The translations under genes were made by a program, and so were the position numbers. Shown piece after piece: positions 42,595 to 55,295 of a stretch of 64,000 bases of DNA (position 1 is its first letter; the number at the start of each line of letters is the position of its first letter). The notes beneath the pieces were generated by a model, which ran no database searches, was not told the origin of the DNA, and was given only the letters and a program-made list of their open reading frames with translations. Source of the stretch: Ectobius pallidus (taxonomy: Eukaryota; Arthropoda; Insecta; Blattodea; Ectobiidae); contig CAXKWD010000004.1 in NCBI GenBank assembly GCA_964059195.1, positions 120,314,043 through 120,378,042 on the forward strand. Reading direction: 5' to 3'.

Positions 42595-45500
42595 GTAGAG
42601 CACCGGAAAACATCGCAGCTCATGGTAGAGCAGCGGAGGAGATAGCAGCCCATGATAAAGCAGCGGGAAGATAGCAGCTCATGATAGAGCAGTGAAGGAG
42701 ATAACAGCTCATGATAAAGCAGCAGAGAAGATAGCAGATCACGATAGAGCAGCGGAGGAGATAGCAGCTCATGATAGACATGCGGATGAGAAAGCAGCTC
42801 ATGATACAGCAGCGCAGGAGATAGCCGAACATGACAGAGGAGCGGAGGAGTTAGCAGCTCATGGTAGAGCAGCAGGAAATGGCAGCTCATGATAGACCAG
42901 CCGAAGAGGTAGCAGCTCATGATAGATGAGCGGAGGATGCAGAAGCTTATAATAGAGCAGCGGAGGAGATAGCAGCTCATGATAAAACAGCGGAGGAGAT
43001 TGCAGCTCATGATAGAGCAGCGGAGGAGATGGCAGCTCATGACAGAGCAGCGGAGGAGATAGCAGCTCATGATAGAGCAGCGGAGGAGACCATAGCTCAT
43101 CACATAGCAGCGGAGGAGATAGCAGCTCATGATAGAGCAGCGGAGGAGAAAGCAGCTGATGGTAGAGCAGCGGAGGTAGCAGTTCATGATAGAGAAGCGG
43201 TGGAGATAGCAGCTCATGATACAGCAGCGTAGGAGATAGCAGCTCATGATAGAGCAACGGAGGATTTAGCAGCTCAGAGCATAGGAGGAGGTAGCAGCTC
43301 ATGATAGAGCAGCGGAAGAGATAGCAGCTCATGATAGAGCAGCGGAGGTGATAACAGCTCATTCTACAGCAGCGGAGGTGATAACAGCTCATTCTACAGC
43401 AGCGGAGGAGAGAGCAGCTCATGATAGAGCAGCGGTGGAGGTAGCAGCTCATGATACAGCAGCGGAGGTGAAAACAGCTAATTCTACAGCTGCGGAGGAG
43501 AGAGCAGCTCATGATAGAGCAGTGGAGGAGATAGCAGCTCATGATAGAGCAGCGGAGGAGGTAGCAGCTCATGATATATGATCGGAGGATGTAGTAGCTC
43601 ATGGTAGAGCAACGTAGGAGATAGCAGCTCATGATAAAGCAGCGGAGGAGATTACAGCTCATGATAGAGCAGCGGAGAAGATAGCAGCTCATGATAGAGC
43701 AGCGGAGGATTTAGCATCTCAGAGCAGCGGATGAGGTAGCAGCTCATGATAGACCAGCGGAGGAGATGCAGCTCATGATAGAGCTGCGGAAGCAATAGCT
43801 GCGCATGATAGAGCAGCGGAAGAGATAGCAGCTCATGAAAGATCGGCGGAGGTGATAACCGTTCATTTTACAGCAGCGGAGGAGATAGCAGCTCATGATA
43901 GAGCAGCGGAGGAGATAGCAGCTCATAATAGAGCAGCGGAGGAGATAGCAGCTCAAGGTAGAGCAGCGGAGGTGATAACAGCTCATCCTACAGCAGCGGA
44001 GGAGATAGCAGTTCATGAAAGAGCAGCTAGGAGATAGCAGCTCATAATAGAGCAGAGGAGGAGATAGCAGTTCATGATAGAGCAGCGGAGGAGATAGCAA
44101 CTCATGATGGAGCAGCGGAGGAGATAGCAGCTCATGGTAGAGCAGCGGAAGTATCAGTTCATGATAGAGAAGCGATGGAGGTAACAGCTCATGATACAGA
44201 AGCTCGTGATAGAGCAGCGGAGGATTTAGCATCTCAGAGCAGCGGAGGAGGTAGCAGATCATTATAGACCAGCGGAATAGGTGCAGCTCATGATAGAGCA
44301 GCGGAAGAGATAGCAGCTCAAGAAAGAGCAGCGGAGGTGATAACATCACATTTTATCGCAGCGGAGGAGATAGCAGCTCATGATAGAGCAGCGGAGGAGA
44401 TAGCAGATCATAATAGAGCAGCGGAGGAGATAGCAGCTCATAATAGAGCAGCAGAGGTGAAAGCAGCTCATGGTAAAGCAGCGGAGGTGATAACAGCTCA
44501 TGATAGAGCAGCGGAGGAGATTACAGCTCATAATAGAGCAGCGGAGGTGATAACAGCTCATTCTACAGCTGCGGAGGAGAGAGCAGGTCATGCTAGAGCA
44601 GCGGTGGAGGTAGCAGATTATGATACAGCAACGGAAGAGATAGCAGCTCATGATAGAGCAGCGGAGGTGGTAACAGCTCATTCTACATCAGCGGAGGAGA
44701 GAGCAGCTCATGATAGAGCAGCGGAGGAGATATCAGCTCATGATAGAGCAGCGGAGGAGGTAGCAGCTCATGATATATGAGCGGAGGATGTAGTAGCTCA
44801 TGGTAGAGCAACGGAGGAGATAGCAGCTCATGATAAAGCAGCGGAGGAGATAGCAGCTCATGACAGAGCAGCGGAGGAGATAGCAGCTCATGATAGAGTT
44901 GCGGAGGAGATAGCAGCTCATGAAAAAGCAGCGGAGGAGATAGCAGGTCATGATAGAGCAGCGGAGGATTTAGCATCTCAGAGCAGCGGATGAGGTAGCA
45001 GCTCATGATAGACCAGCGGAGGAAATGAAGCTCATGATAGAGCAGCGGAAGAGATAGCAGCTCATGACAGAGAAGTGGAAGAGATAGCAGCTCATGATAG
45101 AGCAGCGGAGGTGATAACAGCTCATTCTACAGCAGCGGAGGAGATACCAGCTCATGATAGAGCAGAGGAGGAGATAGCAGCTCATAATAGAACAGCGGAG
45201 GTGATAACAGCTCATTCTACAGCAGCGGAGGAGATAGCAGCTCATGAAAGAGCAGCGGAGGTGATAACAGCTCATTTTACAGCAGCGGAGGAGATAGCAG
45301 CTCATGATAGAGCAGAGGAGGAGATAGCAGCTCATAATAGAGCAGCGGAAGAGATAGCAGCTCATAATAGAGGAGCGGAGGAGATAGCAGCGCATGGTCG
45401 AGCAGCGGAGGAGATAGCAGCTCATGATAGAGCAGCGGAGGAGATAGCAGCTCTTGATAGAGCTGCGGAGGAGATAGCAGCTCATGGTAGAGCAGCGGAA

Positions 45501-48500
45501 GTATCAGTTCATGATAGAGCAGCGGTGTAGGTAGCAGCTCATGATACAGCAGAGGAGGAGATAGCAATACAGGATTTAGCATCACATTGCAACGGAGGAG
45601 GTAGCAGCTCATGATAGACCAGCGGAATAGATGACGCTCATGATACAGCAGCGGTGGAGGTAGCAGCTCATGATACAGCAGCGGAAGAGATAGCAACTCA
45701 TTATAGAGCAGCGGAGGTGATAACAGCTAATTCTACAGCTTGCGGAGGAGAGAGCAGCTCATGATAGAGCAGTGGAGGAGATAGCAGCTCATGATAGAGC
45801 AGCGGAGGAGGTAGCAGCTCATGATATATGATCGGAGGATGTAGTAGCTCATGGTAGAGCAACGGAGGAGATAGCAGGTCATGATAAAGCAGCGGAGGAG
45901 ATAGCAGCTCATGATAGATCAGCGGAGTATTTAGCATCTCAGAGCAGCGGATGAGGTAGTAGCTCATGATAGACCAGCGGAGGAGATGCAGCTCATGATA
46001 GAGCAGCGGAAGAGATAGCTGCACATGATAGAGCAACGGAAGAGATAGCAGCTTATGAAAGATCTGCGGAGGTGATAACAGCTCATTTTACAGCAGCGGA
46101 GGAGATATCAGCTCATGATAGAGCAGCGGAGGAGATAGCAGCTCATGGTAGAGCAGCGGAAGTATCAGTTCATGATAGACCAGCGCTGGAGGTAACAGCT
46201 CATGATACAGCTGCTCATTTTAGAGCAGCGGAGGATTTAGCATCTCAGAGCAGCGGAGGTAGCAGCTCATGATAGACCAGCGGAATAGATGCAGCTCATG
46301 ATAGAGCAGCGGAAGAGATAGCAGCTCATGAAAGAGCAGCGGAGGTGATAACATCACATTTTATCGCAGCGGAGGAGATAGCAGCTCATGATAGAGCAGC
46401 GGAGGAGATAGCAGCTCATAATAGAGCAGCGTAGGAGATAGCAGCTTATAATAGAGCAGCGGAGGAGATAGCAGGTCATGGTAAAGCAGCGGAAGTGATA
46501 ACAGCTGATCCTACAGCAGCGGAGGAGATAGCAGCTTATGATAGAGCAGCGGAGGAGATAGCAGCTCATAATAGAGCAGCGGAGGTGATAGCAGCTCATT
46601 CTACAGCAGCGGAGAAGAGAGCAGCTCATGATAGCGCAGCGGTGGAGGTAGCAGCTCATGATACAGCAACGGAAGAGATAGCAGCTCATGATAGAGCAGC
46701 GGAGGAGATAACAGCTCATTCTACATCAGCGGAGGTGAGAGCAGCTCATGATAGAGCAGCGGATGAGATTGCAGCTCATGATAGAGCATCGGAGGAGGTA
46801 GCAGCTCATGATATATGAGCGGACGATGTAGTAGCTCATGGTAGAGCAACGGAGGAGATAGCAGCTCATGATAAAGCAGCGGAGGAGATAGCAGCTCATG
46901 ACAGAGCAGCAGAGGAGATAGCAGCTCATGATAGAGCAGCGGAGGATTTAGCATCTCAGAGCAACGGATGAGGTAGCAGCTCATGATAGACCAGCGGAGG
47001 AGATGAAGCTCATGATAGAGCAGCGGAAGAGATAGCAGCTCATGATAGAGCAGCGGATGAGATAGCAGCTCATGATAGAGCATCGGAGGAGGTAGCAGCT
47101 CATGATATATGAGCGGACGATGTAGTAGCTCATGGTAGAGCAACGGAGGAGATAGCAGCTCATGATAAAGCAGCGGAGGAGATAGCAGCTCATGACAGAG
47201 CAGCAGAGGAGATAGCAGCTCATGATAGAGCAGCGGAGGATTTAGCATCTCAGAGCAACGGATGAGGTAGCAGCTCATGATAGACCAGCGGAGGAGATGA
47301 AGCTCATGATAGAGCAGCGGAAGAGATAGCAGCTCATGATAGAGCAGCGGAAGAGATAGCAGCTCATGAAAGAGCAGCGTAGGTGAGAACAGCTCATTTT
47401 ACAGCAGCGGAGGAGATAGCAGCTCATGATGGAGCAGTGGAGGAGATAGCAGCTCATGATAGAGCAGCGGAGGAGATAGCATTTCATAATAGAGCAACGG
47501 AGGAGTTAGCAGCTCATGGTAGAGCAGCGGAGGTGATAACAGCTCTTCCTACAGCAGCGGAGGAGATAGCAGCTCATGATAGAGCAGCGGAGGACATAGC
47601 AGCTCATAATAGAGCAGCGGAGGAGATAGCAGTTCATGATAGAGCAGCAGAGGAGATAGCAGCTCATGATAGAGCAGCGGAGGAGATAGCAGCTCATGGT
47701 AGAGCAGCGGAAGTATCAATTCATGATAGAGCAGCGGTGGAGGTAGCAGCTCATGATAGAGCAGCGGAGGATTTAGCATCTCAGAGCAGCGGAGGAGGTA
47801 GCAGCTCATGATAGACCAGCGGAATAGATGCAGCTCATGATAGAGCAGCGGAAGAGATAGCAGCTCATGAAAGAGCAGCGGAGGTGATAACATCTTATTT
47901 TACAGCAGCGGAGGAGATAGCAGCTCATGATAGAGCAGCGGTGGAGATAGCAGCTCATAATAGAGCAGCGGAAGAGATAACAGCTCATAATAGAGCAGCG
48001 GAGGAGATAGCAGCTCATGGTAAAGCAGCGGAGGATTTAGCATCTCAGAGCAGCGGATGAGGTAGCAGTTCATGATAAACCAGCGGAGTAGATGCAGCTC
48101 ATGATAGAGCAGCGGAAGAGATAGCAGCCCATGATAGATCAGCGGAAGAGATAGTAGCTCATGAAAGAGCAGCGGAGGTGATAACAGCTCATTTTACAGC
48201 AGCGGAGAAGATAGCAGCTCATGATAGAGCAGCGGAGGAGATAGGAGCTCATAATAGAGCAGCGGAGGAGATAGCAGTTCATGGTAGAGCAGCGGAGGTG
48301 ATAACAGCTCATCCTACAGCAGCGGAGGAGATAGCAGCTCATGATAGAGCAGCGGAGGAGATAGCAGCTCATAATAGCGCAGCGGAGAAGATAGCAGTTC
48401 ATGATAGAGCAGCGGAGGAGATAGCAGCTCATGGTAGAGCAGCGGAAGTATCAGTTCATGATAGTGCAGCGGTCGAGGTAGCAGCTTATGATACAGCAGC

Positions 48501-48957
48501 GGAGGAGATAGCAGCTCATGATAGAGCAGCGGAGGATTTAGCATCTCAGAGCAGCGGAGGAGGTAGCAGCTCATGATAGACCAGCTGAATAGATGCAGCT
48601 CATGATAGAGCAGCGGAAGAGATAGCAGGCCATGATAGAGCAACGGAAGTGATAGCAGCTCATGAAAGAGCAGCGGAGGTTATAACAGCTCATTTTACAG
48701 CAGCGGAGGTGATAACAGTTCATTTTACAGCAGTGGAGGAGATAGCAGCTCATGATAGAGCAGCGGAGGAGATAGCAGCTCATAAGAGAGCAACGGAGGA
48801 GATAGCAGCTCATGGTAGAGCAGCGGAAGAGATAGCAACTCATGGTAGAGCAGCGGAGAATGTAGTAGCCCATGATAGAGCAGCGGGGAAAATAGCAGCG
48901 GTTGAGATAGCAGCTCATGATAGAGCATCGAAGGTGAAACCAGCTCAGGGTAGAGCA
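42595..48957. repeat. 6.4-kb minisatellite array of a 30-bp unit (~210 copies)
   Basis: Consensus unit on the plus strand is GAGCAGCGGAGGAGATAGCA followed by GCTCATGATA. Each unit can form a small GCTC-ATGATA-GAGC hairpin. Common variants change GGAGGAGATAGCA to GGAGGTGATAACA, or CATGATAGAG to CATAATAGAG, CATGGTAGAG or CATTCTACAG. Off-length variants (GAGGATTTAGCATCTCAGAG) recur at irregular 260-960-bp intervals, so a loose higher-order structure exists. Because 30 is a multiple of 3, three of six frames stay open for long runs: plus AAEEIAAHDR, minus LLRCSIMSCY and minus SPPLLYHELL. The frames are broken repeatedly by stops and small indels. Confidence 0.97.
46690..47280. repeat. Near-perfect 294-bp tandem duplication inside the array
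   Basis: Two adjacent blocks of about 294 bp (roughly ten units each, offset 294) carry the same ordered set of variant units, including CATGATATATGAGCGGACGA and GGATTTAGCATCTCAGAGCA. Sharing of rare variants in the same order shows a recent block duplication, not only unit-by-unit slippage. Confidence 0.85.
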
Positions 48958-49976
48958 GGATGGAGTGGTTATAAGAATTTAAGAAAAATGATATTCAGTA
49001 AAATCTTCAGTTTTCATATACGGTTCCAACAACTAAGGCTCTTAACCAAACAGTTTGCAAATTTTTGTAGAGTTTCTATCAACATTGTACACCTTCAAAT
49101 AAAGAAGTAGGTTGATGAATGTGGAAGTTCTTTTATTTTAGTGTAATGAATTAGCTTCGTTGTTAAACAGCTTTGTAGTTGACACCTAAATTACGGAAAG
49201 AATCAAAATTTTCAACCATAATATTACTCTATATAAGCTTAATTTTTTATCGTTTGGAAGATGCTCTGCCTTTGCAATCCACTTCCAGAACAGAATCATT
49301 GATCAAAACGTCGGATAGAATAACTCTGTAAAAGTATATAATGCTGATCAGCAATACTAGGAATGTTTGTAGGCTAAAAAAACAAATATGTATTTACATA
49401 GAAATCCTTGAACTGCTGATCAGCGTTAACAGCAATGTCGTATCAATATTAAGTCATTCTGCCAGTTTTGATTTCTATCTATATCCTAGAATAGTAATAT
49501 TCATGGAATAATTTCGTATTACTATATACGCAAACTTATTGGAGTAATTATAACAAGGTACAGAACAGTGCTATCAGAACATAAATTCATTAGCTCAGTC
49601 TTAGGTAACCTCTGAGTATAACCTAGAATGTATAGTTATTTGACTGTCATCTTAGCATCTTCGCCATTTTAATATTCCCTCTCTACATTCTGAGTATTCA
49701 GACATTAAGTCACCCCTTTTATTGCTACTAATTTGTATACGGTTCGTTGCCTACTGTGCCCTATGGAACATTACGTAAGAGGCAGTTATAAATAAACTTA
49801 CAAAGTATAAAATAGTGGTGTTAAACGGGCATGCACTACCATGTGTGATGAGAATAATGTTATTAAATAAGATGCATTTACAACGCTAGTTAGGTGATGT
49901 AATGCTTTGGATTGAAAATTAATAGACTCGGCACTCGATATCCCGGCAGTTCGGATTACTCGGCAACCAAGATGGG
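48958..49976. other. Intergenic stretch right of the array
   Basis: AT-rich, no recognised gene or repeat. The plus-strand frame that leaves the array runs about 40 codons into this DNA before stopping and has no motif. Confidence 0.5.
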
Positions 49977-50595
49977 AAAAATAAAATCAAGTAAACTGAT
50001 GTAAGCATGTGCCAGAATGGTTTTCTTTAATCAGTGATGATTGCAATTATAATATGCATAAAATAAGTTATTTTTGTAATCGATTTCCGAATTAACCTCC
50101 ACACCGATTCATTAAGCAGGGCTTACGGAAAAACAAAGGTCTGAAGATTGATAAGCATTTGTGAAGGAATGTATGGAGAGTGTTATTTGTCAAACTTACC
50201 TGTATTGCAACTTCCAAAGCCGTATATGAACACTGTAAAACAATATGCTGCCATGAGAACTGATTTGCATTTCATAAATTCTTTCTAATATATTACCATA
50301 AAACAGGCACTAAATTGGGCACTACTCCGGTACAGGTTAACCTCTATGGTCCCATGCCAATAGGATTCTTCCCATGGACGTTTTAAATGCGTATACCAAG
50401 TTTCATGAAAAACCGATAAAGCGTATTTGAGTTATTGCGCGTGCAGACACACGGACGGACAGACAGACAAGCAAACAGAGGGACAGACATTTTCCCGATC
50501 TGGAGGTTAACTCGGAAATCGATTACAACAATGATCACTGAATAAACAAATGCATTCTGGCACTTGGTTACATCAGTTTGCCTGATTTTATTTTT
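49977..50595 (-). mobile_element. TIR repeat family T, compact copy
   Basis: Long imperfect inverted ends: left about 49977-50101, right about 50499-50595. They share AATAAAATCA, AAACTGATGTAA, GTGCCAGAATG and a perfect-looking inner block TTGTAATCGATTTCCGA. The left arm has ~30 extra bases. The interior (minus strand relative to the 35-kb copy) has one tandem unit, a short GACA/GACG tract and the SINE-free site near 50145. No coding sequence, so it is a non-autonomous DNA element. Confidence 0.75.
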
Positions 50596-50930
50596 TGTTT
50601 ATTTGTAAACCTTCATCAAAACAATAATTAGACACAAAACACTTTAAGAACATTACACACCAAACCAATATCCCCAATGACCCTTCGATTACACAATGGC
50701 TTTACCTCAGGGTCACTGAATGTATCGGCAATAGAGTTACAATATATCACATAGAGAGTAATAACCGTAAATGATAAAATAACACTGGATGATAGAATAG
50801 CAACAGTAGATGACATTGAACATTTTAAAATTAATTATATTAGTAATGTGCTCCATTTTACCATTAGAATGACTTAGATTCTATTGAGAATACCTGGAGT
50901 CCCGATTTTTAGACAATTACAGCAAAAAGA
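50596..50930. other. Short intergenic stretch
   Basis: A 62-codon minus-strand frame (50628-50816) without recognisable features; nothing else seen. Confidence 0.45.
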
Positions 50931-51112
50931 TGGTAAAGTCAATCTTAAATTACTGTCTGTCTTTACCCCTGCCCACAGAATTGCTTCTGCTACTCATTTG
51001 TGTTAGAAGCTAAGTCGAAAATGGGACCATAGTTGACCTACTATCAGAAAGATTACGCCAATTGAAAAACAAATCGAGAATCCTACCCGCAACCTTCCGG
51101 TTTGCAGTGCAC
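50931..51112 (-). mobile_element. SINE family B, old degenerate copy
   Basis: The minus-strand order matches the family: AACCGGAAGGTTGCGGGTAG (box B eroded), CAATTGGCGTAATC, AGTCGACTTAGC-like and GGGGTAAAGACAG. Both ends are lost. It is visibly more diverged than the copies at 27.9 and 61.4 kb. Confidence 0.7.
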
Positions 51113-51232
51113 TGAATAATTTATTATAACTTATTCATCCCATTTGATAACGACGGGTATTCTAACAGAAGGATACTGATGTTATGTCAATTGGATTTTA
51201 AAAGACATTATAATTAATTAATTCTGCACAAA

Positions 51233-51365
51233 TTTCTTTCTTCTTTCTTTATCTTAGGTTTACCTCTCCCTTTTGAGAACATTTAAGCGACCGACGCTAC
51301 TCGGGGTTACAGGACCGTGGCCTATAGAGAGAGGGATTATCTATGGATCACATACATAGACCTAC
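51233..51365 (-). repeat. Dispersed repeat, copy 2
   Basis: Reverse complement of the 20365-20492 repeat: CTCTCCCTTTTGAGAACATT, TTAAGCGACC, GGTTACAGGACCG and TATGGATCACATACATA. No coding sequence. Confidence 0.65.
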
Positions 51366-52378
51366 TTTCTTTACTACCGGTAGAAAAGGGCATGTTGGAC
51401 CTCCCTGGACGAGCTCCAACAAGTTTTAAATTTAGTACTAAAAATTAAAGGGAGATTTCGTTAGATGGCCCACAAAACTACTTTAAGTCGTACACACACA
51501 TATTTATATATAGGCTAAATTTAAAAACGAGATATCTCAGGTTCGATTAAATGGTGCAAAATATGTTGCACAAACTTTCTCGCATAGAAAAAAGTAAATT
51601 ATAGAGACATTTAATTTTTTTAAATATACTTTTATAACACTAATAAATACCTAGAATGGAAGGGATCAGGGCTAATCTTTATGTACAATGCTTTTTCCGG
51701 GAAATAATAACGATAATAATAATAAATATTATTTAGATATTTTGGGTAGATATTGAGGGTAGATATTTTGAATGGGTGTACACATCAGTCAATAAATTTT
51801 CTCTGTCTATGTAAATCATGCAGTTGACAAAATTTATTACCTTCTCATAACCAAAGAATGAAACACATGAAAAGCTTAAATATTTGGAAAACCTTAACAT
51901 TCCACAATAAATATCTCTGAAATAGGTAGGCTGCTGGGAAATCATCTGACATGACCAAGATCGCCAATTTTTCTTAAAATTTAGAAAATTGTGTTTTACC
52001 GGTATATTTTCTTTTATTTTCTGTATCCAGTGGTAATAGACTTATATGACTCGAGTTCTATTTATCTCAACATTATTCTACAACGCTCCGCTAAGGCTGC
52101 CGCCTCCGCTTCGCGTGCTTAAGTACGTGGATAGTATTATGCATTATTTATATATCTGTACATTGTTATTTTAAAAAGTGAGTTGTAGAATTAATTTTAA
52201 TGTAACACCTCCCATTGTTGTTCAAGCCGCAGTCGATATAATAGTGCAGTATAACAGTGAGCTACATTGTCGGCATGCCGAACGAATAATGGTGTTGTCA
52301 GCATCGTACGATCGTTCGACCGACAGACTGCATAACCTCACGTAGCAGCAATTGGAACAGTATGATTATTGTTTTTAC

Positions 52379-52417
<39 letters not shown>

Positions 52418-52585
52418 GATTATTACTTAGGTTACATTGCACACTTTAACTGCATATAGGTCATATCAAGTGTTTAGAATGCTTGCGTGAACCAGTAGGG
52501 CCTAGTCTATGGTAACAACTCATTCGCGTGCAACTGTTTCTATTGTTCAGTGATGTCTTCTTTTCTGATATCCAGTTTAAAAGAT
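51366..52585. other. Intergenic stretch with a TTA microsatellite
   Basis: (TTA)n at about 52376-52420. The remainder is AT-rich with short frames only. Confidence 0.5.
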
Positions 52586-52589
52586 TATA

Positions 52590-52765
52590 ATATCCAGTGA
52601 CATACCGGCGATGAGTTATGGAAAATAAACAAATCCTACAAATCCTGTGTTTGCCTTTGCGAATGAAGAAACCGTGAAAAACCCGAGTCAATTTTGGTGG
52701 CCATGAGGTTTGATTTGAACCCATGACCTCTTCGCTATTAGCCCACGTCACCTCGCTGTAATTGG
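52590..52765 (-). mobile_element. tRNA-like SINE, family C, copy 2
   Basis: The minus strand reads CAGCGAGGTGACGTGGGCTA, then CATGGGTTCAAATCAAACC (box B), then AAAATTGACTCGGGTTTTTC and TTCTTCATTCGC, the same block order as at 28.3 kb. The 96-codon minus frame through it is incidental. Ends are not defined by a target duplication. Confidence 0.55.
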
Positions 52766-53226
52766 TTTTGGCTTGTTCATTACGACTGAGCTACACACAT
52801 TAATGCAGTCGCATTTCACAACAATAAGTACATTATAGTTTTCTTGTTACTATGGGCAACAAAATTTCATTCACATTTTAACATTTATGTTCTGAAATTT
52901 GCATTTAAGCCTTATTTATTTAGTTTTTATCTTGAAACCTATTAACTACATAAAGAAATGTGTTTAACAAAAAAAAAATCATTTTAATTTCCTCTATAAC
53001 TTTACTCTGGTAGGTTTTCATGTATCGCCTACTGTAATTGAGATAATCTAGAAACATTTAAAATGGATACGATTAAAGTACCCCCTAAGTCATTTTTGCA
53101 GAGAAACGCATATAGCCATTATATTTGTCATAGATAAGAGTTTCTAATTTCACACATTTTATTAAAATTGTTAGAGGCAATTTTTCAAAAAATCAAAATG
53201 TTTAAAAATGTTTTTATGAAAAGTCC

Positions 53227-53284
<58 letters not shown>

Positions 53285-54220
53285 TATGTAATTAAACTTA
53301 TACAAAGTAATAGACATCATCAATATAAAATTCCAAACTAAGCCATTGCTTGGTTACTATTTTAATTCTTTGCGAATTAACATTTCTGGCATTTGGTGGG
53401 AATGTTAAACCCCCATTGTTGTTAACATTTGGGTTTGTTATAAAACCCAAATTCTGGGCCGTACGATAAAATTTCGAGAAAAAATCTTGATTTAAAAAAT
53501 GAAGTAAATACAATGGACCGTTTACCCGCTGTGCTTGTCCACAGACGGACAGACGTCATCCCAAAAACATTTTTCGGTCTCTGGGCATCGTGAAACATGC
53601 TTTCCCGGTGTAATCTCGATTTCGATTTTTTGTCACGATCATAATACTTTCTCTATACTACGTATATGCGAGAAAGTAAAAAAGCGGAAAATTGGGGAGG
53701 GGTGGCCGTGGGGATGGGTAATAGAAATAAGCAACTCAAGTAGAGATGTATGAGTATAACAAAAGTTGGTTCTGCATTTTAACGGACATGCTTAATGTGT
53801 TTGTTCTCTCCCCCCCTCATTTCTTTTCTTTCCCTTGTTCCCTACATGTAGGGATTATTTTATTATGGATCGTAAAGCTAATATTACAAGTACTTGTACA
53901 TATATGATATATATATTTATTTATTTATCATATATGTATAATTATATCATTCTTAAAGTTCAAAACTGTAGTTAAATATTGCGTTACAAATATTAGTGTG
54001 AAATAATAAATTCAATAATATTGTATCGGTCGGCCCGATATGAATGCGTGCGGTAGGAAGAGCAACTAAACAGTTAGGGCGCAAGTGGACGGGGCCTCGG
54101 AAGTGCAGTTCCGTAAAGAAAACATCCGCAGTTCTGTGTTGCATTCACCAGTGATGCGTGCAAATGTAGTCAGTATAACAAGGTGCTTCTTTGGGCCTGC
54201 TCTTTTGCGGTGAGATTATA
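52766..54220. other. Intergenic stretch with ATT microsatellite and repeat scrap
   Basis: (ATT)n at about 53228-53284. A fragment at about 53535-53680 (CACAGACGGACAGACGTCAT, then TACGTATATGCGAGAAAGTA) looks like the end of a dispersed repeat but was not matched to another complete copy here. No gene. Confidence 0.5.
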
Positions 54221-54433
54221 ATCTCTACATATATAAAAGGCTTTGTCCTGACTGACTGACTGAATGAATGACTGATTGACTGAATGACAGGAATCAACGT
54301 ACAGCCTAAACTATAACAGGTAGAGACTTGGAATTTTGACAGTACCTTCGTTTCATAATGTAGGTGCTCACTAAGAAAGGATTTTGAAAAATTCTGATTC
54401 TAAATGCCAAAAATTAAATGTTTTTGAAAATAC

Positions 54434-55295
54434 TGTAACGTGGCTGGCTGGGCTAGGCCTAGATGACTAAATGTAGAAAACCCAGAGTCCATATTCGTAA
54501 TAAGAAACAGTATTTCTAAAAACAGCAACATCAAATTTTATTTATGGAATGACAAAATACAAAAGCAAAATTTGGGGCCATTGTATAACCACAGAGATGC
54601 AAATACAAGCAAATTCAAGAATTAATAAATCCCGCCGTGCTCGGGTACAAAGCTGAATACAAATCTGCGTAAGCACGGAGAATAACTGGATAGTGTGTTT
54701 TACAAGACAGGGCTGAAGGCCCTGTACCAATGAGTAGACTGGCTAATGGCAGCGATCTTTTCGTACGTAATTTCAGATTAGAAGAGCGATCAATGAAATC
54801 ATTATATATAATAAAATGAATCGAAACATAACCACAGAAAAGAAAATTGGTGGGCCGAAGAAAAACCGAACACAAAATAGAATATATTAAATTTAAACTA
54901 AGCAAAACGGCCCACCAGAAACTCATGATCAAACATTAAAACATACCTGATGTCTAAATAAAATCGCCCTCCGATTACATCTGTAGGACCGGTAACTCCA
55001 GTAGATGTTGATTCCTCACGATCCGGACCAAGACTCTTAACACGCAAAAACGCGAGGCAAAACCCCGGCCGCCCAGCAGATGGCGCAGCGACCGAAACTT
55101 AATTCACAAAACAAACCGGAAAACACAGAGGGCGACAAACGGTAGATAATCGTATAACCAGAAAGAACAATAAGAAAAACAAAAGAGACTAAAATGAATC
55201 CACGGAGCTTACGAAAAGATCGCTAAACATGGGAGACGCGTAAGTACACCACAAAAAATAGAAAAATAAATAGTGCCGAAAATAACCACGGCACA
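54434..55295 (-). repeat. 3' LTR of the coding-free element
   Basis: 862 bp; left copy, which is 3' given the minus-strand primer-binding site. Short minus-strand frames of 62 and 105 codons occur identically in both LTRs and are not genes. Confidence 0.9.

Noticed and set aside
42510..48950. Long frames on both strands of the 30-bp array (up to ~277 codons) as real proteins
   Set aside because: Unit length is a multiple of three, so open frames arise automatically. Three frames are open at once, and stops and indels break each one without any frame being preserved.
42595..48957. CRISPR array
   Set aside because: Direct head-to-tail units without unique spacers, in eukaryotic transposon-rich DNA.
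54542..54932. Minus-strand frames of 62 and 105 codons, repeated at 58682-59072
   Set aside because: They recur only because both LTRs are the same sequence; no domain is visible.
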